Positions 49,374-58,819 of a stretch of 64,000 nucleotides of DNA are shown here, one piece after another. The DNA comes from JAUVUV01 sp964548275 (lineage in GTDB: Bacteria; Gemmatimonadota; Glassbacteria; GWA2-58-10): positions 44,933 to 108,932 of the forward strand of contig CAZJQI010000004.1 in the NCBI GenBank assembly GCA_964548275.1, read 5' to 3'. Position 1 is the stretch's first letter. The number at the start of each line of letters is the position of its first letter. A model generated the notes under the pieces. The model did not search any database and was not told the DNA's origin. It saw nothing but the letters and a program-made list of their open reading frames with translations. The translations under genes were made by a program, and so were the position numbers.

Positions 49374-51173
49374 TTATTCCACAGTAAAGCTTATATGCAC
49401 CCAACGTGAATCAGGGACTAAGGGTATTGTTACCACGCCCAGAGCGGCATGGATATTTTCCGGCACGCGCTCCGGCCCATACGGGGTATAGGTATAATAA
49501 GGCCACATGAAACGGGCATTCTCTGGTAGTGAGAGCCGCCAGTGGTTGTGGTAGGTGGAACTTACTCCGCAGAGCCGGATTTCAGTATCACTCAATGTGT
49601 AGGCTGCTCCATTTCCAATCTCGAGTTTCTGTCCGAGCAACAGCCTCAACGGCAGGTTGAGGAACACACTGTCCGGACGGTTATAGGTTCTTTCGGCCTG
49701 TGCGCTGATCGTGACAAGCGAGTCATCCTCCGGGGTAATGGTCAGTCTGAGGCTGAACCCCTCATGGGCTACGCTCATCGTATCTGCGTCCCAATTGCCT
49801 GAAATCAGGGCGTCGAGCGGCAGCCTGCTCCAGTTACCGTCCGCTCTTTTAACAGTGAATGTGGCTAATTCGTGCTGTCCCTTGGAATTGCCCCCGCCGA
49901 TAATATGATGACACTTCTGGTGCCAGAGGCTGATCGGGCAAATACGGTCGAGATAGAATTGGCTCAGTGGCCTCTCCGGACTGACCAGCGCGCTCATCGA
50001 ATAGACCCACGGCCCGATCTTTTTTACCACTGCCGGACGGTCCAGCCGGTGCCTGTAGCTATGGCGTTCCTGAGGGATCGGAGCCTCGGGCCCATCGGTA
50101 TGATAGTGAGCATCCTGGGCAATCCGGGCCAGAGCGGCAAGCCCGAGGGATTCCAAGGGATCATTCCGGTTGCCGAGAGCTGACAATAGCTTGAAACGAG
50201 AGAAGCGGCGGCCCTCCGGGAAGTAACTGAATGTGAATAGTCCCCAGGAAGCGTTCACCCGAAAATGGTTCCGGTTTCGCTGGTCTACGGTATGGATGTC
50301 CACACCATCCGGGGTGGTCCAGTGCATGTGGAAGTCCGTGTTGATCCGCATCGCTCTCAGGGCCTCGGGGTTATTAGTGTAATGCCACCAGAGGGCGGCA
50401 ACCGAGGTGTTCAGGTAGTCGTAGATCATTGTCGGCCCGTCATGCTCCTCCCAGTAGCCGCCGGGCTGGATCTGGCGGACGAATTTTCGGATCGGGACTT
50501 CGGCAAGTTTCACCCACTCCTCGATTTCCAGAACCATTCCCATGCGCCAGATAGTGGAGGCTCTCAGGCTGAAATGGTTAGGCGAATAGCCCAGGAAAGG
50601 TGAGATGTACCTCGGCCTGCCGATTCTGGGCTTGAGATCGGCTACAAGTTCCTTACCGGCCCGCTGCATTGCTGCGCGCCAGTTCTGCTTCCTTTCAGGA
50701 TCCAGGTGATCTTCCAATAGGCCCAGGGCTTCGGTCCAACAGTAGAGAGACCGGTGCTCATCCAGTGTGGATACCTCCTTGCCGTTGACACGGGGAACCG
50801 AAGTTCCGTCATCTGCAATGCAGGCCGCCATATAATCCCCTGCGCGGAGAGCCATTTCAAGCAAGCTTTTGTCACCGTGGCGGGTATTTGACTGATGGTC
50901 ACTGGCATATAAAAAAGCTGGCACATAGATGTACTGCATGTCGTACATGTTGAAGATCTGCTCGTCTTCCGACTGGTCTCGCGGTATTCTGGAACGGAAT
51001 CGTCCATCATGTGCCTGGAACTGGGCTGCTTTGTCCACGGAAGCAGCCAGCACCTCGTAATAGAGCTCGGGAAGGCGGTCTGATTTCCAGTGCGGGTGAT
51101 GATCGAGGGTTGCGCTATCAAGGCTGGTGCTGAACAGGCAAGCAGTGAGGATTCCACTAAGTAATGATCTCAT
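49374..51173 (-). CDS. Secreted protein of unknown family, probably carbohydrate-active
   Basis: 599 residues. Signal peptide (MRSLLSGILTACLFSTSLDS). The first ~370 residues are helix-rich with repeated tryptophan/histidine pairs (SLYCWTEALGLLEDHLDPE, GYWEEHDGPTMIYDYLNTS, ALWWHYTN), as in (alpha/alpha)-toroid polysaccharide lyases. The C-terminal ~220 look like beta-sandwich (FTVKRADGNWSRLP, TITPEDDSLVTISAQAER, RLCGVSSTYHNHWRL). That layout resembles heparinase II/III or alginate-lyase families, but none of their catalytic signatures is identifiable. Start ATG 51173 has GGAG eight bases upstream and begins the signal peptide. It is divergent from the plus-strand lyase cluster, likely serving the same substrate. 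Confidence 0.72.
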   Translation of the reverse strand: MRSLLSGILTACLFSTSLDSATLDHHPHWKSDRLPELYYEVLAASVDKAAQFQAHDGRFRSRIPRDQSEDEQIFNMYDMQYIYVPAFLYASDHQSNTRHGDKSLLEMALRAGDYMAACIADDGTSVPRVNGKEVSTLDEHRSLYCWTEALGLLEDHLDPERKQNWRAAMQRAGKELVADLKPRIGRPRYISPFLGYSPNHFSLRASTIWRMGMVLEIEEWVKLAEVPIRKFVRQIQPGGYWEEHDGPTMIYDYLNTSVAALWWHYTNNPEALRAMRINTDFHMHWTTPDGVDIHTVDQRNRNHFRVNASWGLFTFSYFPEGRRFSRFKLLSALGNRNDPLESLGLAALARIAQDAHYHTDGPEAPIPQERHSYRHRLDRPAVVKKIGPWVYSMSALVSPERPLSQFYLDRICPISLWHQKCHHIIGGGNSKGQHELATFTVKRADGNWSRLPLDALISGNWDADTMSVAHEGFSLRLTITPEDDSLVTISAQAERTYNRPDSVFLNLPLRLLLGQKLEIGNGAAYTLSDTEIRLCGVSSTYHNHWRLSLPENARFMWPYYTYTPYGPERVPENIHAALGVVTIPLVPDSRWVHISFTVE

Positions 51174-51574
51174 GGTTACACTCCGGGATTTGAGGGCCAC
51201 GACCGGTAACGAGCTTAAAAGGATTTTCACACATTTCAGAATCTATAACTTTCCCTCAAGGAAGCAATAGAGAGGTGAGGAAGGAAACTAATATTACTGG
51301 ATTATAAGTTTTGACAAAACGATTGCAATCGGTATAGAAAAATCCTAAAATAAAAGCAAAGAGACTTCAATCCGAGATAAGCGTCCCTCCGATCTGGCCG
51401 CAGAAAAACGATCAGTTCGATACGAATTGACAAATTGCATTAGCAGTTTTACCCAACAGGGTTTAGATAAACAGAGTAGCCCAATGCGGTATGGGGAATA
51501 TTGATTTATTACAGCTAAGCTGAAAGGACTTGCAGGCTCTTTTCGCAAATCCCTGGCTTTTCAAAGAGGCAAGG
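51174..51574. other. Divergent intergenic region
   Basis: About 400 AT-rich bases between divergently transcribed genes; no ORF is convincing. It holds the plus-strand promoter listed at 51311. Nothing else structured stands out. Confidence 0.5.
51311..51338 (+). promoter_or_regulatory. Sigma-70-type promoter upstream of the lipoprotein/lyase cluster
   Basis: TTGACA (51311-51316), 16-base spacer, TATAGA (51333-51338). Points toward the gene at 51575. Confidence 0.55.
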
Positions 51575-52111
51575 ATGCTGCTAAAAATATTTTCAAAATT
51601 ACCCCAATCACTAGTGCCAGTCTGTTGTCTGGCCGCGGTACTTCTGGTCGGCTGCGCCTCCCATGCCGGAACTACCGCCGTTAGGATGGAAAAAGCCCCT
51701 CCAGAGGTTGAAGATTACGACACCCACGAGTTCATCGGGGTTCCGATAATTGGTGACTATGATGAGGATGAAAACCTGGATTTCATGATCCGGGTGGACA
51801 ATGGCGAGAGAGTTTTCAAGATCTATGTTCATAAAGACGCCAGCCCGGGAAACAGGAAGATAATCGAGCGCATCCGCAGGCGGATAAATGAAATGGAAGA
51901 CCGCGGCAGCTTGTGCGTGACCGGCTATTATACTCCTGAATACTTGGGAAATGAAAAAGAATACGGTTTCCTCGATCTCGAAAGCATCGTTTTTTTCGAT
52001 GACGAAACCGGGTATGAGGAGGCTTTTTTCACCGAGCCCAAAGATTCCCGTCTGAAAAATTTATTGTTAATTCCTTTTATCTATCTCACATTTATTTTGT
52101 TCCTATCCTGA
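51575..52111 (+). CDS. Small lipoprotein of unknown function
   Basis: 178 residues from ATG 51575 (AAGG-type site just upstream). Lipoprotein signal LVPVCCLAAVLLVGC with the lipobox cysteine about residue 27. The mature part is acidic (EVEDYDTHEFIGVPIIGDYD, ENLDFMIRVDNGERVFKIYV). The C-terminus has a hydrophobic helix (NLLLIPFIYLTFILFLS). No known domain is recognised. It precedes the heparinase-like gene by 130 bases; co-regulation is possible. Confidence 0.7.
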   Translation: MLLKIFSKLPQSLVPVCCLAAVLLVGCASHAGTTAVRMEKAPPEVEDYDTHEFIGVPIIGDYDEDENLDFMIRVDNGERVFKIYVHKDASPGNRKIIERIRRRINEMEDRGSLCVTGYYTPEYLGNEKEYGFLDLESIVFFDDETGYEEAFFTEPKDSRLKNLLLIPFIYLTFILFLS

Positions 52112-52240
52112 TACCTCCGGCATTGATTGTATCGGGAGAAATATCACGATAAGATTCTGTCATGGTTCAAAAGGAGTCCAAAATTAATTCATTAACCAGC
52201 AAAGAGATTTCATAACTGTTTTTTCACCATAGGAGCAAAT

Positions 52241-54496
52241 ATGCAAAAATGTATATCCCAAATTACGAGTCTATTGTTTGTGCTCTCTGTGTCAATTTTG
52301 GCTGAAATGGAACATCCCGCTGATGCCGAATGGATGAAACTGGGTGATGGGATTTCAATCCCTGTGCCGCCTGCCGAGCGACCTCGACTCTTTCTGCGTT
52401 CGTGCGACATTGCCGATCTGAAACGACGTATCGCGCACCCGGTACTCAAACCGGTCTGGGAGAACTTGCAGCAGCTGGCAAAAGAAAATACTCAAAACCG
52501 CGTTATGGTGGACGCCTTGCGGCATTTAATGAACCCTGATCCAGGCCTTGCCAGGCGGACCATTGAAGCTACCCTGGACACTCTGCAAAAAAGCGGCTGG
52601 GAAGATTACCTGGATGTTTCAAGGCCGATCGGGCGGATGATGGTCACAGGAGCCGTGGTTTACGACTGGTGTTATGATTTTCTAACACCCGAGGAAAAAG
52701 AGGAGTTCATTGTCCAGTTCATTCGCTTAGCCAAACTGTTCGAGATAGGCTATCCAATTGTCAGACAGGGCTCACTCACCGGGCATATAGGCGAGTGGAT
52801 GGTAATGCGGGACATGCTTTCGGCAGGAATTGCTGTCTACGATGAGTATCCCGACATGTATCGCGAAGCGGCGGTGAAATTTTTCCGCGATTTTCTGCCG
52901 GCACGCAACTGGTTTTATCCGGGCCATGCCTACCATCAGGGGATAGCCTACGGAGACACCCGTTACGGCTCGGAACTTTACCCGCTGTGGATATTCGACC
53001 GGATGGGGTTTGGCAATGTTTACCATCCCTCGCAACAGTTTGTGCCCTACCATTGGATCTACATGCGGCGCCCGGACGGCAAAATGATGACCACAGGCGA
53101 TGATTTCATCTGGACTCCCAAGATCTCTTACCTGCTCTCTGCCAGTTATTACTCGGATGGTTACATCCTGGCTGACTACCTTAATGACCCATGGCATTAC
53201 AAAATTATCAAGCATGCCACATACCCGATGGACCAGTTGTACGAATTGCTCTGGCGGGACCCGGACCTCAAGCCGCTGGACATCTCGGAACTACCGCTCA
53301 CGCGCTACATGGGTTTCCCCTACGGCTGGATGGTTGCACGAACAGGCTGGGATAAAGAAAGCGTGATCACCGAGATGAAGGTGAACATTTACAATTTCCT
53401 AAACCACCAGCACCACGATGCCGGCTCATTCCAGATCTACTACAAAGGTCCTCTGGCGGTCGATTCCGGGATATACGAGGGCACGGACGGCGGTTACCTG
53501 GGCCCGCACAATGTCAATTACTATAAACGCACTATCGCACACAACAGCCTGCTTATTTACGACCCCAACGAGAAATTTATCACCCGCGGTTTCCGCAATG
53601 TGAAAAAAGTGAACGACGGCGGGCAGAGAATGCCCAACCTGTGGGTATCCGCGGGAATGCTCGATGATTTCCTGGCTGCCGATTACAAGACCGGAGACGT
53701 CCTGGGACACTGGTTCGGCCCGGACAAGCAGAAGCCGTGGTTTTCCTACCTGAAAGGCGATATCACCCTTGCTTACAGCAAGAAAGTGCGGGAGGTCAAA
53801 CGCTCCTTTGTCTTTCTGAACCTCGGCGAGAAATCATGCCCCGCGGCGCTGGTAGTTTTCGACAGGGTTGTCTCCTCCAACCCGCAATTTAAAAAATATT
53901 GGCTCCTCCACAGCATGGAAGAACCAGCGATCATGGGAAATGAGGTGCATATCACGCTCACTCAGCGGGGATGGAGCGGGAGGCTTATCAACACAACCTT
54001 GCTGCCGGATCAAAGTAACAGCCAGTTTGCCAAGGTCGGTGGGCCGGGCAGGGAGTTCTGGGTTTTCGGGCAGAATTTCGCGAGCGAGGTTGGTCGCCGA
54101 CACGACCCCGATGATTACGAGCTGGGAGCCTGGCGGGTGGAGCTTTCTCCTGCCAAAGAGTCGGAAACAGATTTTTTCCTCAACGTGATGGAAGTAACAG
54201 ATCGCGGCCAGAATATTCTTCCTGAAGTGGAAAAGATCGAAAACGGCGATCTGGTGGGCGCCAGGATTGCGGATAGAGTCGTCCTTTTCCACCGGAGCGG
54301 TGAGCGCACTGGGAAGCCGGTATCATTCTCGGTAGATGGTGCAGGGCAGTTTAAGTTTCTTGTCACTGATCTGGCTTCAGGAACCTGGCAGGTGCAACTA
54401 GACGGTCTGGTATTCGTTCCCGCCTTACCTGTTACAGCGGAAGCCGGTATTCTCTTTTTTGAGGGTCCCCCGGGAAAATATCGCTTGCTCAGATAA
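52241..54496 (+). CDS. Secreted heparinase II/III-like polysaccharide lyase
   Basis: 751 residues. Weak signal peptide (QITSLLFVLSVSILAEMEHP). A helical toroid (~45-390; RPRLFLRSCDIADLKRRI, NWFYPGHAYHQGIAYGDTRY) is followed by a beta-sandwich heparinase II/III domain with LNHQHHDAGSFQIYYKGPLA, the GIYEG turn and TIAHNSLLIYDP. These His-containing segments are where the family's catalytic and zinc residues lie. Substrates are expected to be uronic-acid-containing polysaccharides, cleaved by beta-elimination. It is related to the two tandem lyases at 56700 and 58820, though clearly more distant from them than they are from each other. Confidence 0.85.
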   Translation: MQKCISQITSLLFVLSVSILAEMEHPADAEWMKLGDGISIPVPPAERPRLFLRSCDIADLKRRIAHPVLKPVWENLQQLAKENTQNRVMVDALRHLMNPDPGLARRTIEATLDTLQKSGWEDYLDVSRPIGRMMVTGAVVYDWCYDFLTPEEKEEFIVQFIRLAKLFEIGYPIVRQGSLTGHIGEWMVMRDMLSAGIAVYDEYPDMYREAAVKFFRDFLPARNWFYPGHAYHQGIAYGDTRYGSELYPLWIFDRMGFGNVYHPSQQFVPYHWIYMRRPDGKMMTTGDDFIWTPKISYLLSASYYSDGYILADYLNDPWHYKIIKHATYPMDQLYELLWRDPDLKPLDISELPLTRYMGFPYGWMVARTGWDKESVITEMKVNIYNFLNHQHHDAGSFQIYYKGPLAVDSGIYEGTDGGYLGPHNVNYYKRTIAHNSLLIYDPNEKFITRGFRNVKKVNDGGQRMPNLWVSAGMLDDFLAADYKTGDVLGHWFGPDKQKPWFSYLKGDITLAYSKKVREVKRSFVFLNLGEKSCPAALVVFDRVVSSNPQFKKYWLLHSMEEPAIMGNEVHITLTQRGWSGRLINTTLLPDQSNSQFAKVGGPGREFWVFGQNFASEVGRRHDPDDYELGAWRVELSPAKESETDFFLNVMEVTDRGQNILPEVEKIENGDLVGARIADRVVLFHRSGERTGKPVSFSVDGAGQFKFLVTDLASGTWQVQLDGLVFVPALPVTAEAGILFFEGPPGKYRLLR

Positions 54497-54565
54497 AAAG
54501 CTGGTTTCAATGTTTTAAACATTCAAAATAACAGAACAATAATTATTCTTTTCCGGGGAGGACAC

Positions 54566-56293
54566 ATGATAAGAGCTTTTTCCCTCTTTAGCCTGTTGCT
54601 GATTTCTCAGGCAGCCTGCAAGGGTATTAGACAAAAATTGGATACGGATGTTGAAAGTTTCCAGGCCTGGCAGCAGAATGTCGAAATTCGGGCCTATCCC
54701 AATGCATTCAGCCGCGAGCCGGAAACCCGCCTTATCGAGCTGGAAGGCCTGGCTGGCGAGGTGCTCTCGGCCCAGGTGGTAGTCAAATCGCCTTCCGGAA
54801 TAACTGGCCTTTCCGGTAAAGTAACTGCTCTCTCCGGCCCGGGAGAGGAAGTCATCCCGGCGGAGGCCTCCCGGGTGCGCTACGGGGCCTGGCTGCCAGT
54901 GGACGAAACAAGGATGCTCACTCCTGATCCCTTGCTCGAAGTGGCCTCGATCGACGTGCCCGCGAACATGGCAAAGCCGGTATGGCTGACAATAAAAATC
55001 CCTCAAAAGGCGGCTGTCGGAAACTACACCGGTAAGCTGGAATTCTCGGCAACCCCAGGGGAAAGAGCGAATTTCGAGATGAAAATCGAGGTTTTGCCGG
55101 CAGTTCTCCCGGAGCCCCGGGACTGGGAATTTTACATCAATATCTGGCAGGACCCAAGCGGTGTGGCCGGGGCGCACGAGGTGGAGCATTGGAGCGATGA
55201 ACACTGGAGGCTGCTTGAGAAATATGCGGAAAACTTTGTCGCACACGGTATGGATGTAATCACTACCAGCATTGTTTACGATCCCTGGGGCAGCCAGTCC
55301 GGCTATCCTTTCGAGACAATGGTGGAGTGGAAATATCCGGGAGAGTACGCCAAGGGCCGGGCAGAAAATTTCGAGTGGGATTTTTCCGTTTTTGACCGCT
55401 ACGTGACCTTGATGATGGATGCGGGAATGACCGAGAAAATCGACTGTTTCTCCATGGTCGAGGGCCCCTGGATCAATATCAACGCCGATATCCGCTACAT
55501 GGATACTCGAAGCGGAACCTACCGCACCCTGGATCTCACCCTGGGCGATCCTGTCTGGCGAGAGGTCTGGGCCGCTTTTCTACCGGTCTTTCGCAAACAC
55601 CTGAAAAAGAAAGGCTGGTTCGAGAAAGCCTTTCTCGCCTTTGACGAAAAGCCGGAGAAAGAGATGCGTGTGATCTACGATTTCCTCATTGCCACTGCGC
55701 CGGATTTCAAGGTTTCCATTGCGGGCGGATACCCGGGAGATGAGCGCAAGTGGTCTGACGAGGTTATACTCCATTATGGTGAATTGGACACCGAGGAAGG
55801 ATTGGCAGCCCACAAGTGGTTAATCGAGAAAATGCGTTCTGAGGGACGCTATATCAGTTTCTACACTGCCTGCACACCCCATTACCCCAATGTCTTCCTT
55901 TTCTCGCAGCTCAGAGAGTCGCGCCTGCTGCCCTGGCTGGCCTTGAAGTGGAACCTCAGCGGATACCTGCGCTGGGCGGTAAGCGCCTTCCCGGCGGATG
56001 TGTGGAACCAGCCGAACTACAAATGGCATTCAGGAGATATGTACTTTGTTTACCCGGGCGAGGACGGCCCGCTGGACGGGATGCGCTGGGAGATGTTCCG
56101 CCAGGGGGTTCAGGACTGTGAGGCGCTGCGTATTGCACAACAGATGTGCGAAAAAGCCGGCCGGAATGATCTGCTGGGCAGGCTGAACCAGGCGGTTACG
56201 CAGGCAACCGTGCTGGAATCCTGCGATCAGATTCCCTGGGTGGGCCAGGCGCGGGCCACGGTGAACGAAGTGATCCGTGAGCTTGGCGGATAA
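54566..56293 (+). CDS. GH123/DUF4091-type secreted glycosidase
   Basis: 575 residues. The N-terminal signal RAFSLFSLLLISQAAC looks like a lipoprotein signal. A beta-sandwich (~40-200) precedes a TIM-barrel DUF4091 domain typical of glycoside hydrolase family 123. The adjacent Asp-Glu pair is visible in AFLAFDEKPEKEM. Family 123 enzymes remove beta-N-acetylgalactosamine by substrate-assisted catalysis, so an amino-sugar-containing glycosaminoglycan-like polymer is suggested when combined with the heparinase-like neighbours. GGGGAGG precedes ATG 54566. DHWYYP-type C-terminal motifs are not identifiable; substrate is inference. Confidence 0.82.
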   Translation: MIRAFSLFSLLLISQAACKGIRQKLDTDVESFQAWQQNVEIRAYPNAFSREPETRLIELEGLAGEVLSAQVVVKSPSGITGLSGKVTALSGPGEEVIPAEASRVRYGAWLPVDETRMLTPDPLLEVASIDVPANMAKPVWLTIKIPQKAAVGNYTGKLEFSATPGERANFEMKIEVLPAVLPEPRDWEFYINIWQDPSGVAGAHEVEHWSDEHWRLLEKYAENFVAHGMDVITTSIVYDPWGSQSGYPFETMVEWKYPGEYAKGRAENFEWDFSVFDRYVTLMMDAGMTEKIDCFSMVEGPWININADIRYMDTRSGTYRTLDLTLGDPVWREVWAAFLPVFRKHLKKKGWFEKAFLAFDEKPEKEMRVIYDFLIATAPDFKVSIAGGYPGDERKWSDEVILHYGELDTEEGLAAHKWLIEKMRSEGRYISFYTACTPHYPNVFLFSQLRESRLLPWLALKWNLSGYLRWAVSAFPADVWNQPNYKWHSGDMYFVYPGEDGPLDGMRWEMFRQGVQDCEALRIAQQMCEKAGRNDLLGRLNQAVTQATVLESCDQIPWVGQARATVNEVIRELGG

Positions 56294-56447
56294 CTGTAAA
56301 TGAAGGACGACTTTGAACCCCTATGCAACTGGAGCGGGATTTATTGCGGTGAGTTTACAGTATTATCTTTAGCGCGGATTATTCGTGAAACCCAGACCTT
56401 GATAGTGCTAATCACTTATTTTCACATTTTTATCAGCCACCGAGGGA

Positions 56448-56528
56448 GGGGGCGGCGGCTGTGCGACAATAGTCGCACAGAGCGTTGCGCAAGCGCAACG
56501 GAGCGCATTTCATGCGCCCGCCACCCCC
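56448..56528. repeat. Cloverleaf-like element: outer stem enclosing three hairpins
   Basis: An outer 11-bp stem (56448-56458 with 56518-56528, one C/A mismatch) encloses three hairpins: CTGTGCGAC-AATA-GTCGCACAG (56459-56480), a CGTTGCG/CGCAACG stem with CAAG loop (56483-56500) and GCGCAT-TTC-ATGCGC (56503-56517). Junction spacers are 0, 2, 2 and 0 bases: a compact four-way junction. Nothing in it codes for a protein. It could be a structured RNA, a palindromic mobile repeat or a cruciform target. The rest of 56294-56699 shows nothing else. Confidence 0.7.
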
Positions 56529-56699
56529 ACGCCCCGGGGAAACATAGCATCTTAGCTAATTTATGAATAATCCGGGTTTAAGGTGAGGTTCGAAAATCGA
56601 CTTGAATTTAGCCCGAACTTTACTCAATTTAATGCAAGCTGGCTAAAGAGATAATTATCTTCAACCTTTTCACCCTAAGTGCAAAGGAGCTGCCTGACC

Positions 56700-58763
56700 A
56701 TGTTTAATCCTCGTCTTCTACTGAATGGTATGTTGCTGGCCGCGCTGCTGACTTTCGGTTGTGGTGGGCCCGCTGGAGTTGAAAAAGTTTCCGAAGAGCG
56801 TCCGATCAGCCGCGAGCACCCGCGCCTGCTGGGTTCGAAAGAAAGGCTGCAGAAACTGGCAAAAAAGCGCCCCGAGGCTTGGGAGCGCACGGTACAGGCA
56901 GCGCGTGAACACCAGCCGGGCAATGAAAGCGTAATGGACGACCACATGAAAATGGTCTCAATGGCCCTGGTCTGCGTGATCGAGGATGACCGGGAAATCG
57001 GCAGGCAGGCGGTCGAACGGGCGATGAAATATGTCAATGCTCCGATCCGGGTGGGGCATGCAACTTTCGGCCACGACCTGGCCCGCTGCGCGATAGTATA
57101 CGACCTCTGCTGGCCCTGCTGGACCCAGGAGGAGCGTCTCAAGTTCCACGACTACATGAACCGGACCGTGGATGCCAATGTCAACAGTGAGGCACATGTG
57201 TTCCACAACGGGTGGTACGGCTACAAGCATTGGGGAATCGGCCTGGCCTGCTACGCCACCTGGTACGAGAATGGCCGCGCCCCTGAGTTTCTGGCCGAGA
57301 CCGAGCGCGACTACCGCGAGCGCGCAGCTCCTGCGCTGGAGCTTTCCGGAAACGGAGGTGGTTTTGCAGAAGGCTATTATATCAACTACTGGTGCTATGA
57401 ATGGCTTTTTTTCTGCGAGGTGGCTCGCCTGGTCGAGGGCAAGGACTATTATGCCGCCGCACCAGGTTTCTACAAGAAACGCGCAGTGGCGGGCATGTTC
57501 GAAGCTTATCCCTGGATGAGCGAGCGCAATTCGCGGCGGCCCATCCCGATGGGAGACAGCGGGGGCCAGAAACTGCGACGCGAACGGGACAAAGCCCTCT
57601 CAGCCCGGCGTATCCTGGTGAATTTCTACCGGGACGACCCGGCCCACCAGGCGGTGCACGCTTTCAACGAGACCACGCCGGTATCGAGCACCCCGGGCAA
57701 CGCATACAAAGACTTCCTCTGGCGGGACACGACAGTACCGAAAGGCGAGTTGAAAAATTTCAAGCTCTCGCATCTCAGCCCTGCAGCAGGCTACGTTTTT
57801 GCCAGAAGCTCCTGGGATGATGACGCGACCCACTTCTTTTTCAAGTGCGGCGACCGCTTCACTGCCCACCAGCATCTTGACAACGGGCATTTCCTGATCA
57901 GCAAGTACAATGAGCTTGCAGGCGACGGCGGACAGTACTACTATTTCGGCGGCAAGCACGATATCAACTACCTGTTGCGTACCATTGCTCACAACTCGAT
58001 ACTGGTTTACGACCCGGGGGAGACCTGGAGCAATATCCGTGCTTACAAGGAGCCTATCGGAAACGACGGCGGCCAGATGCACGACTGGCCGCACCACAAC
58101 GGCGCTGTGGTGGATGCTGACCAGTGGCACAGGGAACACCAGCTTTATGACATCGCGGATATCACGGCTTTCGAGGACCGGGGTGGCTACCTCTACGTTG
58201 CCGGGGATTGCACGAGGTCATATTCGTCAAAAAAGCTCGAATATTTCACCCGGCAGATCGTATATATCCGCCCAGGCACTTTCTTGATTTTCGACAGGGT
58301 GAAATCCACTGACCCGAGTTTTAAAAAGACCTGGCTGCTCCAGGCTGCGAAACCAGCCACAGGCAAGGCGCCAAACCTGGTAGTTACCAATGAAAGCGGC
58401 GGCAGGCTGTTCATCCAGACTGTGCTGCCTGAAAAACCCAGGGTGAAGCTTAATAGAGGGGATGATCTCTACAGTTATGGTGGAAACAGCTACCCGCCTG
58501 AGCAGATTCGCGGCCCGGCTCCGGAATGCCGAATCGAAGTTTCGCCCTCTGCGCTCTCCCAGGTGGATTGTTTCCTCCACGTGCTCACCGCAACCCAAGC
58601 CACCACGGAAAACGTGCCTCAGGCCTCTGCAAGGGTCGGTGACAGCGAGGTGACAGTCACTCTGGCTAATGTCAAGCTCTCTTTTACAACCGCCACGGTC
58701 GGCGGGAGAATCGAGATTGACGGGCAGAGCAATCCGTTCGCAGACAGGATTGTGGAGGAATAA
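56700..58763 (+). CDS. Heparinase II/III-like lipoprotein, tandem copy 1
   Basis: 687 residues from ATG 56700 (GGAG upstream). Lipoprotein signal MLLAALLTFGC. A helical toroid (~30-370) with REHPRLLGSKERLQ, HNGWYGYKHWGIGLACYATW, GGGFAEGYYINYWCYEW. A beta-domain follows with FFFKCGDRFTAHQHLDNGHF, LLRTIAHNSILVYDPGETWS and GGYLYVAGDC, the conserved histidine-containing core of the heparinase II/III (PL12/PL21-like) group. It is a close paralog of the next gene, matching in order and spacing of nearly every motif. It probably acts in the periplasm or at the surface on uronic-acid glycans. Confidence 0.87.
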   Translation: MFNPRLLLNGMLLAALLTFGCGGPAGVEKVSEERPISREHPRLLGSKERLQKLAKKRPEAWERTVQAAREHQPGNESVMDDHMKMVSMALVCVIEDDREIGRQAVERAMKYVNAPIRVGHATFGHDLARCAIVYDLCWPCWTQEERLKFHDYMNRTVDANVNSEAHVFHNGWYGYKHWGIGLACYATWYENGRAPEFLAETERDYRERAAPALELSGNGGGFAEGYYINYWCYEWLFFCEVARLVEGKDYYAAAPGFYKKRAVAGMFEAYPWMSERNSRRPIPMGDSGGQKLRRERDKALSARRILVNFYRDDPAHQAVHAFNETTPVSSTPGNAYKDFLWRDTTVPKGELKNFKLSHLSPAAGYVFARSSWDDDATHFFFKCGDRFTAHQHLDNGHFLISKYNELAGDGGQYYYFGGKHDINYLLRTIAHNSILVYDPGETWSNIRAYKEPIGNDGGQMHDWPHHNGAVVDADQWHREHQLYDIADITAFEDRGGYLYVAGDCTRSYSSKKLEYFTRQIVYIRPGTFLIFDRVKSTDPSFKKTWLLQAAKPATGKAPNLVVTNESGGRLFIQTVLPEKPRVKLNRGDDLYSYGGNSYPPEQIRGPAPECRIEVSPSALSQVDCFLHVLTATQATTENVPQASARVGDSEVTVTLANVKLSFTTATVGGRIEIDGQSNPFADRIVEE

Positions 58764-58819
58764 TTCAGATTTTTCAACCCGCTGGCAGACGCTTTACTCA
58801 GACACGAGGTGACTGCAAA

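Noticed and set aside
56300..56566. 88-codon frame over the cloverleaf element
   Set aside because: Arg/Cys-rich translation of palindromes, no ribosome-binding site, no family resemblance.
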